Positions 34,161 through 42,809 of a stretch of 64,000 nt of DNA are shown piece after piece. The notes under the pieces were generated by a model. The model saw only the letters and a program-made list of their open reading frames with translations, had not been told where the DNA came from and ran no database searches. Origin of the DNA: Holophagales bacterium (GTDB lineage: Bacteria; Acidobacteriota; Thermoanaerobaculia; UBA5066); NCBI GenBank assembly GCA_016719485.1, contig JADJZB010000028.1:248001-312000 (forward strand). Direction: 5' to 3'. Every line of letters starts with the position of its first letter. The stretch's first letter is position 1. The position numbers were made by a program, and so were the translations under genes.

Positions 34161-36383
34161 CTAGAGCGGCACGCCGAGCGAGAAGTAGAACGCGTTTCGC
34201 CCCTTGTCCGCGAAGCCCCACCCGAGGTAGACCGGCCCGAGGATCGTTTCGGCGGCCGCGTAGAGGCTCCCCGCCCAGATCAGGCTCGAGGGGTGGATGT
34301 CCTCCGTCCGATTCCAGACGTTTCCGGCCTCCACGGTGGCGCCGACGAAGATGCCGCTCCCGACGAGGCTCGGGAGCTTCGAGACGCGGTACCGCGTTCC
34401 GAGGCGCGCCAGGCCGGCGTACTGCCCGGAGATCTGGCCCGTCCGGAGGCCCGAGAGCCTCCCGAACCCGCCCAGACGGCTGAGGTCGAAGAAAGGGAGC
34501 GTCGTTCCGCCGAACGGCCCGGAGGCCTCGACTCCCCCGAGGACCGTCCACTCGCCGAACGAGCGCGCGAACCTCGCGGCGGCCGAGAGCTTGTCGTAGG
34601 CCCACGCCCCTCCGAGGAATTCTCCGTAGACGCCGGTGTCGACCGTCGCGGCCCAGCCCGAGCGTGGAATCGTCGCGTCGTCGAGCTGGTCGAACCGGGC
34701 GAGGAAGACGGCGCCGGCCCGGTCGGCGGACGCGTCCTCGATGTCCGGGTCGCCGATGTCGACCGAGAACCGGCTCCGGTCCCGAAGGACTCCGGCCCGG
34801 ACCTCGCCGAGCGGCCCCAGGGCGAGCCCCGCGTCGAGCCGGGCGTACAGACGCGTGTCGAAGGTGCGCGCGATGACGTCGTCGCCGTCGAAGACGTCCC
34901 GCAGCGAGCGATCCCAGCCGAGGCTCGGCGCGACGAAGAACCGTCGCTTCGAACCGAGTGGCTGGTAGAACTCCGTCGCGAGAAGGGTCCGCCGGCCGAT
35001 CTCGAGGTCGGTCTTCAGCTCGCCGCGACGCGACCCGATGCGCGAGAGGACCCACCCGACGCGCAGGCCGAAGGAGCTCTCGCCCTCGAACTCGGTTCCG
35101 AAGACGAGACCGGTCCGGATCCGGCTCGGGGCGAGAGCCGCAGGACGGGGCACGATCGTGAGGACCCGCTGGTCCCGCGGCCCCTCCACCAGGAAGTCGA
35201 CCGTGTCCCAGCCGCCGAGCCCGTGGACCTCGCGAAGGCTCTGGTGGAGCGCCTCCCAGCCCAGGGGCCCGGCCTTCAGGCCGACGGAGGACGTCACGAT
35301 CGCGGTGTCCGCGTGGCCAGCGGTCTCGACACGGACCCGGGCGATGACCGGAACCTCCTCGGAATAGAGAGGCGGGTGGGCCGCCTTCCAGGCGGTGAAC
35401 TCCCCGGGCGAAACCGACAGGAAGGCGAGCCGACCGGACGCGGCGCGTGCCGCCGCCTCGCCTCGCCCGATCGCCTCGTCGAACCTGGGGAAATCGAACG
35501 TGTCGATCCCCTCCAGGTCCGGAGTGACGAGGACGTCCCGTCCCTGGAGCATCCCGATCTGCTCCTCGACGTTCTTGCGAGTCAGGAAGTTGTTGGTCTG
35601 GCCCAGGACCTTCAGGAAGCCGTCGAGGTCATCTCTCTTCGCCAGCGGCATCGAGATGTCGACGGCAATGATCACGTCGGCCCCCATCTTCCGGACGACG
35701 TCGACCGGCAGGTTGCTCGCGACGCCGCCGTCGACGAGGAGGCGTCCGTCCAGCTCCACCGGCTTCAGGAAGCCGGGAACGCCCATGCTCGTGCGGATCG
35801 CGCGCGCCAGGTCGCCCGAGCCGAGGACGACGGCCTCGCCCGTCTCGATGTCCGCGGCGACGGCCCGAAACGGGATAGGAAGCCGGTCGAAGTCCCGGAC
35901 CGAGCCGGCGCTCCACGTCATCCTCCGGAGGTGGTAGCCGAGCTCCTGGCCGGCGACGAGGCCCGAGGGAACGACGACCTTTCCATGCGCGAAGCCCAGC
36001 TCGACGTCGATGAGGTAGCGGGGGTCGTCCTCCTTGCGCCGGAAGGCCTCGTCCTTCCGCGACCGGACGTCGGAAAAGACGGCCTCCCAGTCGATCGTCC
36101 GGAGCTCCTCGGCCATCCTCTCCGGCGGCATCCCGATCGCGTAGAGCCCGCCGGCGAGCGACCCGCTGCTCGTCCCGGCGACGTAGTCGACCGGAATCCT
36201 CAGCTCCTCGAGGACCTTCAGGACGCCGACGAGCGCTCCGCCGCGCGCACCTCCGCCGGCAAGGGCGAGACCGACACGCGGGCGCTTCGGCGCCGCCAGA
36301 GCGCCCGAATCTGCCTCCTGCGCGACGAGAGGGCGCTGCCCGGCAAGGAGCAGGACGAGAGCCAACAGGGCCGTCCGTCTCAC
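34161..36383 (-). CDS. PlpD-like patatin phospholipase with outer-membrane barrel (type Vd)
   Basis: The product has 740 residues. A signal peptide (RRTALLALVLLLAGQRPLVAQ) precedes a patatin domain with oxyanion GGGARGG, nucleophile elbow GTSSGS (near 71) and the dyad Asp in DGGVASNLP (near 216). A POTRA-like segment (about 310-395) and a C-terminal beta-barrel of the Omp85/BamA type (about 400-740, ending FYFSLGVPL) follow. This order is that of PlpD, a type Vd autotransporter whose lipase passes through its own barrel. It should hydrolyse phospholipids at the surface. GTG 36383 is chosen because AGGAGG lies upstream and the signal peptide starts there. It converges on the pullulanase gene. 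Confidence 0.9.
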   Translation of the reverse strand: MRRTALLALVLLLAGQRPLVAQEADSGALAAPKRPRVGLALAGGGARGGALVGVLKVLEELRIPVDYVAGTSSGSLAGGLYAIGMPPERMAEELRTIDWEAVFSDVRSRKDEAFRRKEDDPRYLIDVELGFAHGKVVVPSGLVAGQELGYHLRRMTWSAGSVRDFDRLPIPFRAVAADIETGEAVVLGSGDLARAIRTSMGVPGFLKPVELDGRLLVDGGVASNLPVDVVRKMGADVIIAVDISMPLAKRDDLDGFLKVLGQTNNFLTRKNVEEQIGMLQGRDVLVTPDLEGIDTFDFPRFDEAIGRGEAAARAASGRLAFLSVSPGEFTAWKAAHPPLYSEEVPVIARVRVETAGHADTAIVTSSVGLKAGPLGWEALHQSLREVHGLGGWDTVDFLVEGPRDQRVLTIVPRPAALAPSRIRTGLVFGTEFEGESSFGLRVGWVLSRIGSRRGELKTDLEIGRRTLLATEFYQPLGSKRRFFVAPSLGWDRSLRDVFDGDDVIARTFDTRLYARLDAGLALGPLGEVRAGVLRDRSRFSVDIGDPDIEDASADRAGAVFLARFDQLDDATIPRSGWAATVDTGVYGEFLGGAWAYDKLSAAARFARSFGEWTVLGGVEASGPFGGTTLPFFDLSRLGGFGRLSGLRTGQISGQYAGLARLGTRYRVSKLPSLVGSGIFVGATVEAGNVWNRTEDIHPSSLIWAGSLYAAAETILGPVYLGWGFADKGRNAFYFSLGVPL

Positions 36384-36424
36384 GTTCGCGAGCTCCTCCT
36401 GCTCCCGCAGGGTACTCGACCCCG

Positions 36425-36453
36425 TTGACACGAGGTGTCCGGACGCCCATATT
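36425..36453 (+). promoter_or_regulatory. Promoter of the thiamine uptake operon
   Basis: A perfect -35 TTGACA (36425-36430) is followed after 17 bases by CATATT (36448-36453), four of six matches to the -10. Transcription would start near 36460, just before the riboswitch. It is divergent from the patatin gene. Confidence 0.7.
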
Positions 36454-36468
36454 CCCCGCCGACGGATG

Positions 36469-36545
36469 CCTAGGGGTGGCCGGGATTCCGGCCTGAGAGC
36501 AAACCCTCGAACCTGATCCGGGTCATTCCGGCGAAGGGAACGGCA
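36469..36545 (+). ncRNA. TPP riboswitch (THI element)
   Basis: The conserved thiamine-pyrophosphate aptamer core is plain: AGGGGTG (36472-36478), CCTGAGA (36492-36498), ACCCTCGAACCTGATC (36503-36518) and CGAAGGGAA (36532-36540). These are the order and spacing of the Rfam THI element, with P1 closed by GCC/GGC-type pairs at the ends. Bound TPP should lower expression of the downstream operon. A seven-base hairpin with a GGGA loop follows (36548-36565). Without a T run after it, translational or other control is as likely as termination. Confidence 0.93.
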
Positions 36546-36547
36546 AA

Positions 36548-36565
36548 CGGAAGCGGGAGCTTCCG
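36548..36565 (+). promoter_or_regulatory. Hairpin downstream of the TPP aptamer (possible expression platform)
   Basis: CGGAAGC (36548-36554) pairs with GCTTCCG (36559-36565) around a GGGA loop. It follows the aptamer within a few bases and lies about 70 bases before the receptor ATG. No poly-T follows, so it is not a standard terminator. Confidence 0.5.
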
Positions 36566-36636
36566 CAAACCTCGAGAGTCCCCGACGAATCCGCTTCGAT
36601 CGCCCGCGCCCGAGGCGCGGGAGAGGGGGCGCTTCC

Positions 36637-38808
36637 ATGACTTTCAGCCCGAGAAAGACAGCGGCTTTCCTCGCGGGACCTCTCGCGTTCGCCGTTCTCT
36701 TCGCGCCAACGCGGGCGGCCGGCGACGTCGCTGGCGACGACCTCGCCGCCGCCGAGACCCCCGCCGAGGAGAAGGCCCCGCCGCCGATCCTGCGACGGGC
36801 CGAGGACGTCGTCGTCCAGGCGGTCCGCGCCGACGCGGACACACCGGTGACGAAGACGGACGTCGCGCGCGAGGAAATCGAGAAGAAGAACATGGGGCAG
36901 GAGATGCCCCACCTCCTCAAGGACCTGCCGGCGATGACCTACTACTCGGACACGGGCCTGGCCAACGGCTACGCGTACGTTTCCATGCGCGGCGTCGGGC
37001 CGACCCGCATCAACTTCACGCTCGACGGCGCCCCGCTGAACGAGCCCGAGGACTCGACTCTCTACTTCGTCGACTTCGGCGACTTCGGGAGCTCGGTCGA
37101 GAGCCTCCAGGTGCAGCGGGGAGTCGGGACGTCGGCTGCCGGGGTCGCGAGCTTCGTCGGCTCGGTGAACTTCGCGAGCCTCGACCTTGCGGAGTCGACG
37201 GAGACGACGGCGCGCTTCTCCCTCGGCTCCTTCGGCAGCGAGAGGGTGACGGCGGGATTCCAGACGGGGCGGCTCGGCGACTCGGGCCTGAAGGCTTACG
37301 TGAGGGGGTCGTACCAGGACACCGACGGTTTCCGCGACAACTCGGCGATCCGCCAGCGAAGCCTGTACACGGGCCTCTCGCACGAGAGCGCCGAGGGCTA
37401 CTTCAAGCTCTTCGGCTTCCTCGGCCGCGAAGCCTCGCAGTCGGCCTACTACGCGGTCGAGCCTCAGGTCCTCGAGGAGAACATCCGGTTCAACCCGCTC
37501 TCGCCCGAGGAGAAGGACGAGTTCGGCCAGCAGTTCCTCCAGGCGCAGTACACGCGGTTCCTGAGTGCGTCGACGAGCCTGGCCGGGCAGCTCTACGTCA
37601 ACGACGCCGGAGGCTGGTACCGGCTCTTCGACGCGTCGAGGACCGAGCTGCGCGAATACGGCCTCGACTGGACGAACCTCGGGGCGGCCGTGACGCTCAA
37701 GACGACCCTCGGGCCGCTCGGCGTGACGCTGGGAGTCCACGGGAGCGACTTCGGGAGCACCCGGACCCGCGACGTCGTCGGGGGCGAGCGCGACTACCTC
37801 AACCACGGGTACAAGTCCGAAGCCTCGACCTTCGTGAAGCTCTCGCGGGACGCCGGGCCCTGGCACGTCTACGGCGACGCCCAGCTTCGGTGGGCCCGCT
37901 TCCGCTACGACGGGGACGTGGAGCTCGGCTCCGTCTCCTGGACGTTCTTCAACCCCAAGCTCGGCGTCCGCCGCGACCTCGGCAGGGACTTCTCCGTCTA
38001 CGCCTCGCTCGGTGCGACGAGCCGCGAACCGGGGCGCGGGGACCTCCTCGTCGGCCAGGAGAACGCCACGGTCGCTCACGACCTGACCGCCGTGAAGCCC
38101 GAGAGGGTCGCCGCCTTCGAGCTCGGCACCGCGTGGAAGCACGGCCCCTTCTCGGCGCAGGTGAATCTCTACGACATGGAGTTCCGCGACGAGATCGCCC
38201 TCACGGGCGAGCAGTCGGAGGTGGGCCTCTCCATCCGGCGCAACGCCGACCGGAGCTTCCGGCGCGGGCTCGAGTGGGACCTCGCCTGGCAGCCGCGCTC
38301 TTCGCTCGCGGTGCGCTTCACCGGGAACTGGAGCTGGAACCGGATCCGTTCCTGGACGCAGTTCTACGACGTCTACGGCGCCGACGGGGAGTGGGCCGGC
38401 TCGACGAGCCGCACGTTCGAGGACGTCGAGCCCGTTCTCTCTCCGCCGTTCGTGGGGAACCTCCTCGTCGAGGGGTCGCCGCTCGGCTGGCTGACTCTCG
38501 GCGCGACGACCCGGTACGTGGCAGATTCCTACCTCGACAACACGAACCAACAGGGGATCGCGACCCCGGACTGGTGGAAGGTCGACCTCTCGGCGGCCGT
38601 AGACCTCTCGAGCTTCGTGAAGACGGGTCAGCCCCGCCTCAGGGTCCTCGTGGACAACGTCTTCGACAATCGCCGCGTGTGGGCGAACGGCTACAGCTAC
38701 CTCTACGCCACGCGCGACGGCGCCGGACAGGACTCCCTCTCGGGGGTTCCGTACTTCTTTCCCATGGCGACCCGGAACGTGACGGTCGTCCTGGACCTCG
38801 GCTTCTGA
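36637..38808 (+). CDS. TonB-dependent outer-membrane receptor, probably for thiamine
   Basis: The product has 723 residues: a signal peptide (to about 27), a plug domain (about 50-160, with MTYYSDTGLANGYAYVSMRGV and NFTLDGAPLNEPED) and a 22-strand-type barrel ending in Phe (NVTVVLDLGF). TonB-dependent receptors import scarce ligands using the proton motive force. The TPP riboswitch in the leader, and the PnuT-like permease and kinase genes right after it, make thiamine or a phosphorylated derivative the likely ligand. This matches the known riboswitch-controlled outer-membrane receptors of Bacteroidota. Specificity is inferred from context. Confidence 0.9.
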   Translation: MTFSPRKTAAFLAGPLAFAVLFAPTRAAGDVAGDDLAAAETPAEEKAPPPILRRAEDVVVQAVRADADTPVTKTDVAREEIEKKNMGQEMPHLLKDLPAMTYYSDTGLANGYAYVSMRGVGPTRINFTLDGAPLNEPEDSTLYFVDFGDFGSSVESLQVQRGVGTSAAGVASFVGSVNFASLDLAESTETTARFSLGSFGSERVTAGFQTGRLGDSGLKAYVRGSYQDTDGFRDNSAIRQRSLYTGLSHESAEGYFKLFGFLGREASQSAYYAVEPQVLEENIRFNPLSPEEKDEFGQQFLQAQYTRFLSASTSLAGQLYVNDAGGWYRLFDASRTELREYGLDWTNLGAAVTLKTTLGPLGVTLGVHGSDFGSTRTRDVVGGERDYLNHGYKSEASTFVKLSRDAGPWHVYGDAQLRWARFRYDGDVELGSVSWTFFNPKLGVRRDLGRDFSVYASLGATSREPGRGDLLVGQENATVAHDLTAVKPERVAAFELGTAWKHGPFSAQVNLYDMEFRDEIALTGEQSEVGLSIRRNADRSFRRGLEWDLAWQPRSSLAVRFTGNWSWNRIRSWTQFYDVYGADGEWAGSTSRTFEDVEPVLSPPFVGNLLVEGSPLGWLTLGATTRYVADSYLDNTNQQGIATPDWWKVDLSAAVDLSSFVKTGQPRLRVLVDNVFDNRRVWANGYSYLYATRDGAGQDSLSGVPYFFPMATRNVTVVLDLGF

Positions 38809-38809
38809 C

Positions 38810-39388
38810 GTGAGCCCGTACGAGATTGCCGGGTTCGTCTTCGGGGTTCTCGCCGTCTGGCTGACGGCGAAGGAGAGCCCCTGGTGCTGGCCGACGGGCC
38901 TCGTCAACGTGAGCCTCTACATCGTCGTCTTCTGGCAGGCGAAGCTCTACGCCGACATGGGCCTGCAGGTCGTCTACGTCGGCGTCTGCATCTACGGCTG
39001 GTGGGAGTGGCTCCACGGCGGCGCCGGCGGAGGGCGGCTCACCGTTTCGCGCGCGCCGCGTCGCACGCTCGTGGCGCTCACGATCGCGGGGGCGGCCTTC
39101 GCCGCCCTCCTCGGCCTCGCCCTCCATCGCGGAACCGATGCCTCCCTTCCCTTCTGGGACTCCACGACGACCGCCTACAGCCTCGTCGCGCAGTGGCTGC
39201 AGACGAAGAAGCGGATCGAGACCTGGTGGTTCTGGATCGCCGTCGACGTCGTCTACATCGGCGTCTACGCCGTCAAGGGGCTCTGGCTCACGGCCCTCCT
39301 CTACGCCATCTTCCTCGCGCTCTGCCTCCTCGGGCTGAGGGAGTGGAAGCGCTCTCTCGACGGGAATCTGGCTCCGGTGGCGGCATGA
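38810..39388 (+). CDS. pnuT: PnuC-family permease, probable thiamine transporter (PnuT-like)
   Basis: The product has 192 residues with about seven hydrophobic segments and the PnuC family pattern: an early ESPWCWPTGLVN, the conserved QVVYVGVCIYGWWEW and the late TWWFWIAVDVVYIGVYAVKG. PnuC carriers facilitate vitamin diffusion that is trapped by phosphorylation inside. PnuC itself handles nicotinamide riboside, and PnuT members handle thiamine. The riboswitch upstream favours thiamine. The start is GTG one base after the receptor stop, and the stop overlaps the kinase ATG as ATGA. Confidence 0.85.
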   Translation: MSPYEIAGFVFGVLAVWLTAKESPWCWPTGLVNVSLYIVVFWQAKLYADMGLQVVYVGVCIYGWWEWLHGGAGGGRLTVSRAPRRTLVALTIAGAAFAALLGLALHRGTDASLPFWDSTTTAYSLVAQWLQTKKRIETWWFWIAVDVVYIGVYAVKGLWLTALLYAIFLALCLLGLREWKRSLDGNLAPVAA

Positions 39389-39987
39389 GGCCGCTGCGCG
39401 TCGTCGTCACCGGCTCGGAGTGCACCGGCAAGACGACTCTTTCCCGGGCGCTCGCCGCCCGCTTCGAGGCGCCGTGCGTGCCCGAGTTCTGCCGGGGCTA
39501 CCAGGACGCCAGGGGCCTGCCGCTCACCGCGGACGACGTCGAGCCCATCGCTCGTGGGCAGATCGCCGAGGCGGAGACGGCGGAAGCGCTCTCGCCCCGT
39601 CTCGTCATCCTCGACACCGACCTCGTCTCGACCGTCGTCTATTCCCGTCACTACTACGGCACCTGCCCCGCCTGGATCGAGGACGCCGCCCGGGCCCGAC
39701 GGGCCGACCTCTACCTCCTCTGCGTGCCCGACCTCCCCTGGGAGGCCGACAACCAGCGCGACCGCGGCGACCGCAGGGAAGACATGCACCGTCTCTTCGT
39801 CGAAGCTCTCGCGGGCCTCGGCGTCCTCGTCGAGACCGTCGGCGGCCGGGGGTCGAGCCGGGAGTCGGCGGCGGTGGCGGCCGTGATCCGGACCCTGCGG
39901 GCCCGGCTGCCGGAAGGGACCTCTCCCGCAATCGCCGACATCGTGCGAAGCTCCCTGAATCCGGACCGACGCGCAGGACAGGAGTGA
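39385..39987 (+). CDS. NadR-like P-loop kinase, candidate thiamine kinase
   Basis: The product has 200 residues: an AAA_28/NadR-type kinase with Walker A GSECTGKTT, PEFCRGY, ILDTDLVSTVVYSRHYYG and a lid/loop DLPWEADNQRDRGDRREDM. These match the ribosylnicotinamide kinase half of NadR. No adenylyltransferase half is present. In NR operons this kinase traps the vitamin brought in by PnuC. Here the operon is under a TPP riboswitch, so thiamine phosphorylation is the more economical reading. This assignment is inference. The ATG overlaps the permease stop. Confidence 0.8.
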   Translation: MRPLRVVVTGSECTGKTTLSRALAARFEAPCVPEFCRGYQDARGLPLTADDVEPIARGQIAEAETAEALSPRLVILDTDLVSTVVYSRHYYGTCPAWIEDAARARRADLYLLCVPDLPWEADNQRDRGDRREDMHRLFVEALAGLGVLVETVGGRGSSRESAAVAAVIRTLRARLPEGTSPAIADIVRSSLNPDRRAGQE

Positions 39988-39989
39988 GC

Positions 39990-41039
39990 ATGAGCACGTC
40001 CTCTTCTCGAGCAAGGAACCTGCGCCCCGTCGCGGTCCTCGCGGCGATCGCCGCCATCGCGGCCTCTCCCGCACCCCCGGCCCCGCGGGTGACGCCGGCG
40101 CCGACGACCCGCCCCGCGGCCGCGGCGACGCCTCCACCCGCCAGACCTCTCCAGAGCTGGAAGGAGTCCCCCGCGAAACGCGCGCTCCAGCGATTCCTCA
40201 AGGAGATCGAGGCCTCCGGGAATTCCGGCGAAGCTCCCGCGGACGTCCGCGTCGCGGTGTTCGCGACCGAGGGCGTCCTCTGGGACAGCGGGGGCGTGTC
40301 GCTCGAAGACGCGTGGGCCCTCGATCGGCTCCGTTCGCTCGCGCCGACGAAGCCCGAATGGGCCTCGACGCCACCGTTCCCGGCCCTTCTCGGCAATGAC
40401 CCCGCCGCCCTGGCGGCCCTCTCTCCCGCGGACCTCGCGCGCCTGTCCGCCGCGGCTCTCGCCGGGCTCGACCAGGACGAGATCCGCACACAGGTTCTCG
40501 CCTGGGTTCGCGTCGCCCCGCCCGGACGTCACGCACCCGCCGACCTGGCCCGTCCCGCGATGCGCGAGCTCCTCGAGCTCCTGCGCACCTGGAACTTCCG
40601 AAGCTACGTCGTCTCCGACGGCCCGGCCGAGGTCACCCGCGCTCTCGTCGAGGCGCTCTACGACCTGCCTGCGTACCGGGTGATCGCCCCCCTCTCGCAG
40701 ATCGAGGTCCGGGACCAGGGCGTCCGCACCCGGTTCGTCTTCTCCGGCGAGCCGGCCCCCCCTCCGTCCGGAGCCTCCCGCCTTCGAACCGTCGTGCATC
40801 ACCTCGGCGTCCGTCCGCTCCTCGTGGCCGGAGCACGGGAATCCGACGGTCCGCTTCTCGAGTGGGCGTCCGGCCGGAAGGCCCCGTTCCTGGCGCTCGG
40901 CTTCCGCGAGGCCGGGGCGCCGTCGGGCTCACGGACTCGTCCCCTCCCGACGGCGTTCTCCGGGGCCAGGTGGACGGTCGTCACGCCTTCGGAATACTGG
41001 CTGTCCCCTCCCATCAGACCGGCTGCGCCGGGGAAATGA
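39990..41039 (+). CDS. Secreted HAD-like protein lacking the catalytic aspartates
   Basis: The product has 349 residues with an N-terminal signal/Ala-Pro-rich leader (to about 55). The body follows a known HAD phosphatase family in order: a region ALDRLRSLAPTKPEW, then a threonine/serine motif YVVSDGP and a late GARESDGPLLEW. The family's motif I, FDNDGTLW, here reads FATEGVLWD, so both the nucleophile Asp and the acid/base Asp are gone. The late GNSDGD motif is altered too. It is probably not a phosphatase and could be a binding protein. It starts two bases after the kinase stop, so it appears to be in the thiamine operon. Confidence 0.75.
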   Translation: MSTSSSRARNLRPVAVLAAIAAIAASPAPPAPRVTPAPTTRPAAAATPPPARPLQSWKESPAKRALQRFLKEIEASGNSGEAPADVRVAVFATEGVLWDSGGVSLEDAWALDRLRSLAPTKPEWASTPPFPALLGNDPAALAALSPADLARLSAAALAGLDQDEIRTQVLAWVRVAPPGRHAPADLARPAMRELLELLRTWNFRSYVVSDGPAEVTRALVEALYDLPAYRVIAPLSQIEVRDQGVRTRFVFSGEPAPPPSGASRLRTVVHHLGVRPLLVAGARESDGPLLEWASGRKAPFLALGFREAGAPSGSRTRPLPTAFSGARWTVVTPSEYWLSPPIRPAAPGK

Positions 41040-41110
41040 CCCCCGCGGCCGCGGCGCCGGGCTGCGGGTAGACTCCGCTTCGCGACCGTCAGGAATGGGA
41101 GAGCCGCCGG

Positions 41111-41869
41111 ATGGAATGGATCCTCGAACCGCAGGGATGGATTGCGTTCCTGACGCTCGCCGCCCTCGAGCTGGTTCTCGGCATCGACAACATCGTCTTC
41201 ATCTCGATCCTCGTCGGAAAGCTCCCGGCCGAGCGGCGGCAGAAGGCCTACCGGATCGGCCTCGGTCTGGCGCTGATCTCGAGAGTCCTCCTGCTGCTGT
41301 CCATCTCCTGGGTCATGGGCCTGACGGCCCCGCTCTTCACGGTCCTGTCGAAGGTGATCTCGGGACGCGACATCGTTCTGATCGTCGGCGGACTCTTCCT
41401 GGTCGCCAAGAGCACGCACGAGATCCACGACAAGCTCGAGGGCGTGGAGGGCGAGCACTCGACGAAGGCTTTCGGGTCCTACGGCGCCGTCCTCGCGCAG
41501 ATCGTCGCCCTCGACGTCATCTTCTCTCTCGACTCCGTCATCACCGCGGTCGGGATGGTGAACAAGGTCGGCCTCATGGTCTCGGCGATCGTCGTCTCGA
41601 TCGTCGTCATGATGTTCTTCGCCAACGCGATCGGCGACTTCGTCCACGATCATCCGACCGTGAAGATGCTGGCCCTCGCCTTCCTCCTGATGATCGGCGT
41701 CATGCTCATCGCAGACGGCCTGGGCCACCACATCCCGAAGGGCTACATCTACTTCTCGATGGCGTTCTCGCTCTTCGTCGAGATGCTGAACCTGAGGGCG
41801 AGGAAGGAACGCGACCCGGTCGAGCTCCGCTCGGCGTACGCCGATCCGACCGCCGGCGACGTGAAGTGA
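41111..41869 (+). CDS. TerC-family integral membrane protein
   Basis: The product has 252 residues and about seven membrane helices, with the family motif LELVLGIDNIVFISILVGKLP in helix one and the repeat VALDVIFSLDSVITAVGMV later. The acidic residues in these motifs are thought to coordinate metal ions. TerC relatives have been linked to tellurite resistance and, in better-studied cases, manganese export to metallate secreted enzymes. No tellurite genes are nearby, and the many secreted metalloenzymes here would fit a metallation role. That link is inference. The PPK2 gene follows after 43 bases. Confidence 0.92.
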   Translation: MEWILEPQGWIAFLTLAALELVLGIDNIVFISILVGKLPAERRQKAYRIGLGLALISRVLLLLSISWVMGLTAPLFTVLSKVISGRDIVLIVGGLFLVAKSTHEIHDKLEGVEGEHSTKAFGSYGAVLAQIVALDVIFSLDSVITAVGMVNKVGLMVSAIVVSIVVMMFFANAIGDFVHDHPTVKMLALAFLLMIGVMLIADGLGHHIPKGYIYFSMAFSLFVEMLNLRARKERDPVELRSAYADPTAGDVK

Positions 41870-41912
41870 ACATGGGACGGGACCCGCGACGGCGTACTCG
41901 CAGGAGGGAAGA

Positions 41913-42800
41913 ATGAGCAAGGCCGCAAAGATCTCACGGGCATTTCGCGTCGAGAACGGCGGGAAGTTCCGCCTGAAGAACTTCGACCCGGGAGACACCG
42001 GGGGACTGAAGCTCGAGAAGGACCACGCTGCCGAGCTTCTCGACAAGGGTGTGGAAACCCTCGCCGCGCTCCAGGACAAGCTCTACGCCCAGGACAGGCG
42101 CGCCCTCCTCCTCGTCTTCCAGGCGATGGACGCTGCCGGCAAGGACGGCACGATCAAGCACGTCCTTTCGGGCGTGAACCCGCAGGGGTGCCAGGTCTAT
42201 TCGTTCAAGGCCCCTTCGGCCGAGGAGCTCGACCACGACTTCCTCTGGCGGACGACGAAGTGCCTCCCGGAGCGGGGCCGGATCGGGATCTTCAACCGCT
42301 CCTACTACGAGGAAGTCCTCGTCGTGAAGGTCCACCCGCAGATCCTCGCCGGCCAGAAGCTCCCGCCCGAGGTCGTGTCGAAGCACGTCTGGCAGGAGCG
42401 CTACGAGGACATCGCCTCCTTCGAGCGATACCTCTCGCGCAACGGTGTCACCGTCGTGAAGTTCTTCCTGAACGTGTCGAAGAAGGAGCAGAAGAAGCGC
42501 TTCCTCGACCGCCTCGTGGAGCCCGACAAGAACTGGAAGTTCGCTCTGGGCGACGCCGCCGAGCGGAAGCACTGGGACTCCTACATGGAAGCCTACGAGG
42601 ACGCCATCCGCGCCACCGCGACTCCCTGGGCGCCGTGGTACGTCGTCCCCGCGGACAACAAGTGGTTCACGCGGCTCGCCGTCGCATCGGCGGTGATCGA
42701 CGCGCTCGAGAGGATGGACCTCGCCTACCCGGAGGTCGACGAGGCGAAGAAGGCCGAGCTCGCGAAGGCGAGGGCCGAGCTCGAGGCCGAGAAAGGCTGA
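41913..42800 (+). CDS. Polyphosphate kinase 2 (class III-like)
   Basis: The product has 295 residues: Walker A FQAMDAAGKDGTIKHV, GVNPQGCQVYSFKAPS, the Walker B region GIFNRSYYEEVLVVKVHP and the lid segment PDKNWKFALGD. The NRSYYEEVL form is that of class III PPK2 enzymes, which can phosphorylate both AMP and ADP using polyphosphate. Classes I and II usually read DRSWYNRA here. It is cytoplasmic and may recover energy from stored polyphosphate. The C-terminus is a charged helix. It converges on the GTPase gene with nine bases between. Confidence 0.92.
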   Translation: MSKAAKISRAFRVENGGKFRLKNFDPGDTGGLKLEKDHAAELLDKGVETLAALQDKLYAQDRRALLLVFQAMDAAGKDGTIKHVLSGVNPQGCQVYSFKAPSAEELDHDFLWRTTKCLPERGRIGIFNRSYYEEVLVVKVHPQILAGQKLPPEVVSKHVWQERYEDIASFERYLSRNGVTVVKFFLNVSKKEQKKRFLDRLVEPDKNWKFALGDAAERKHWDSYMEAYEDAIRATATPWAPWYVVPADNKWFTRLAVASAVIDALERMDLAYPEVDEAKKAELAKARAELEAEKG

Positions 42801-42809
42801 CGCCTCGTC

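Noticed and set aside
41111..41869. TerC as evidence for a tellurite-resistance cluster
   Set aside because: No terA, terB, terD or terE genes are near. TerC-family proteins alone are more often general metal-handling membrane proteins.
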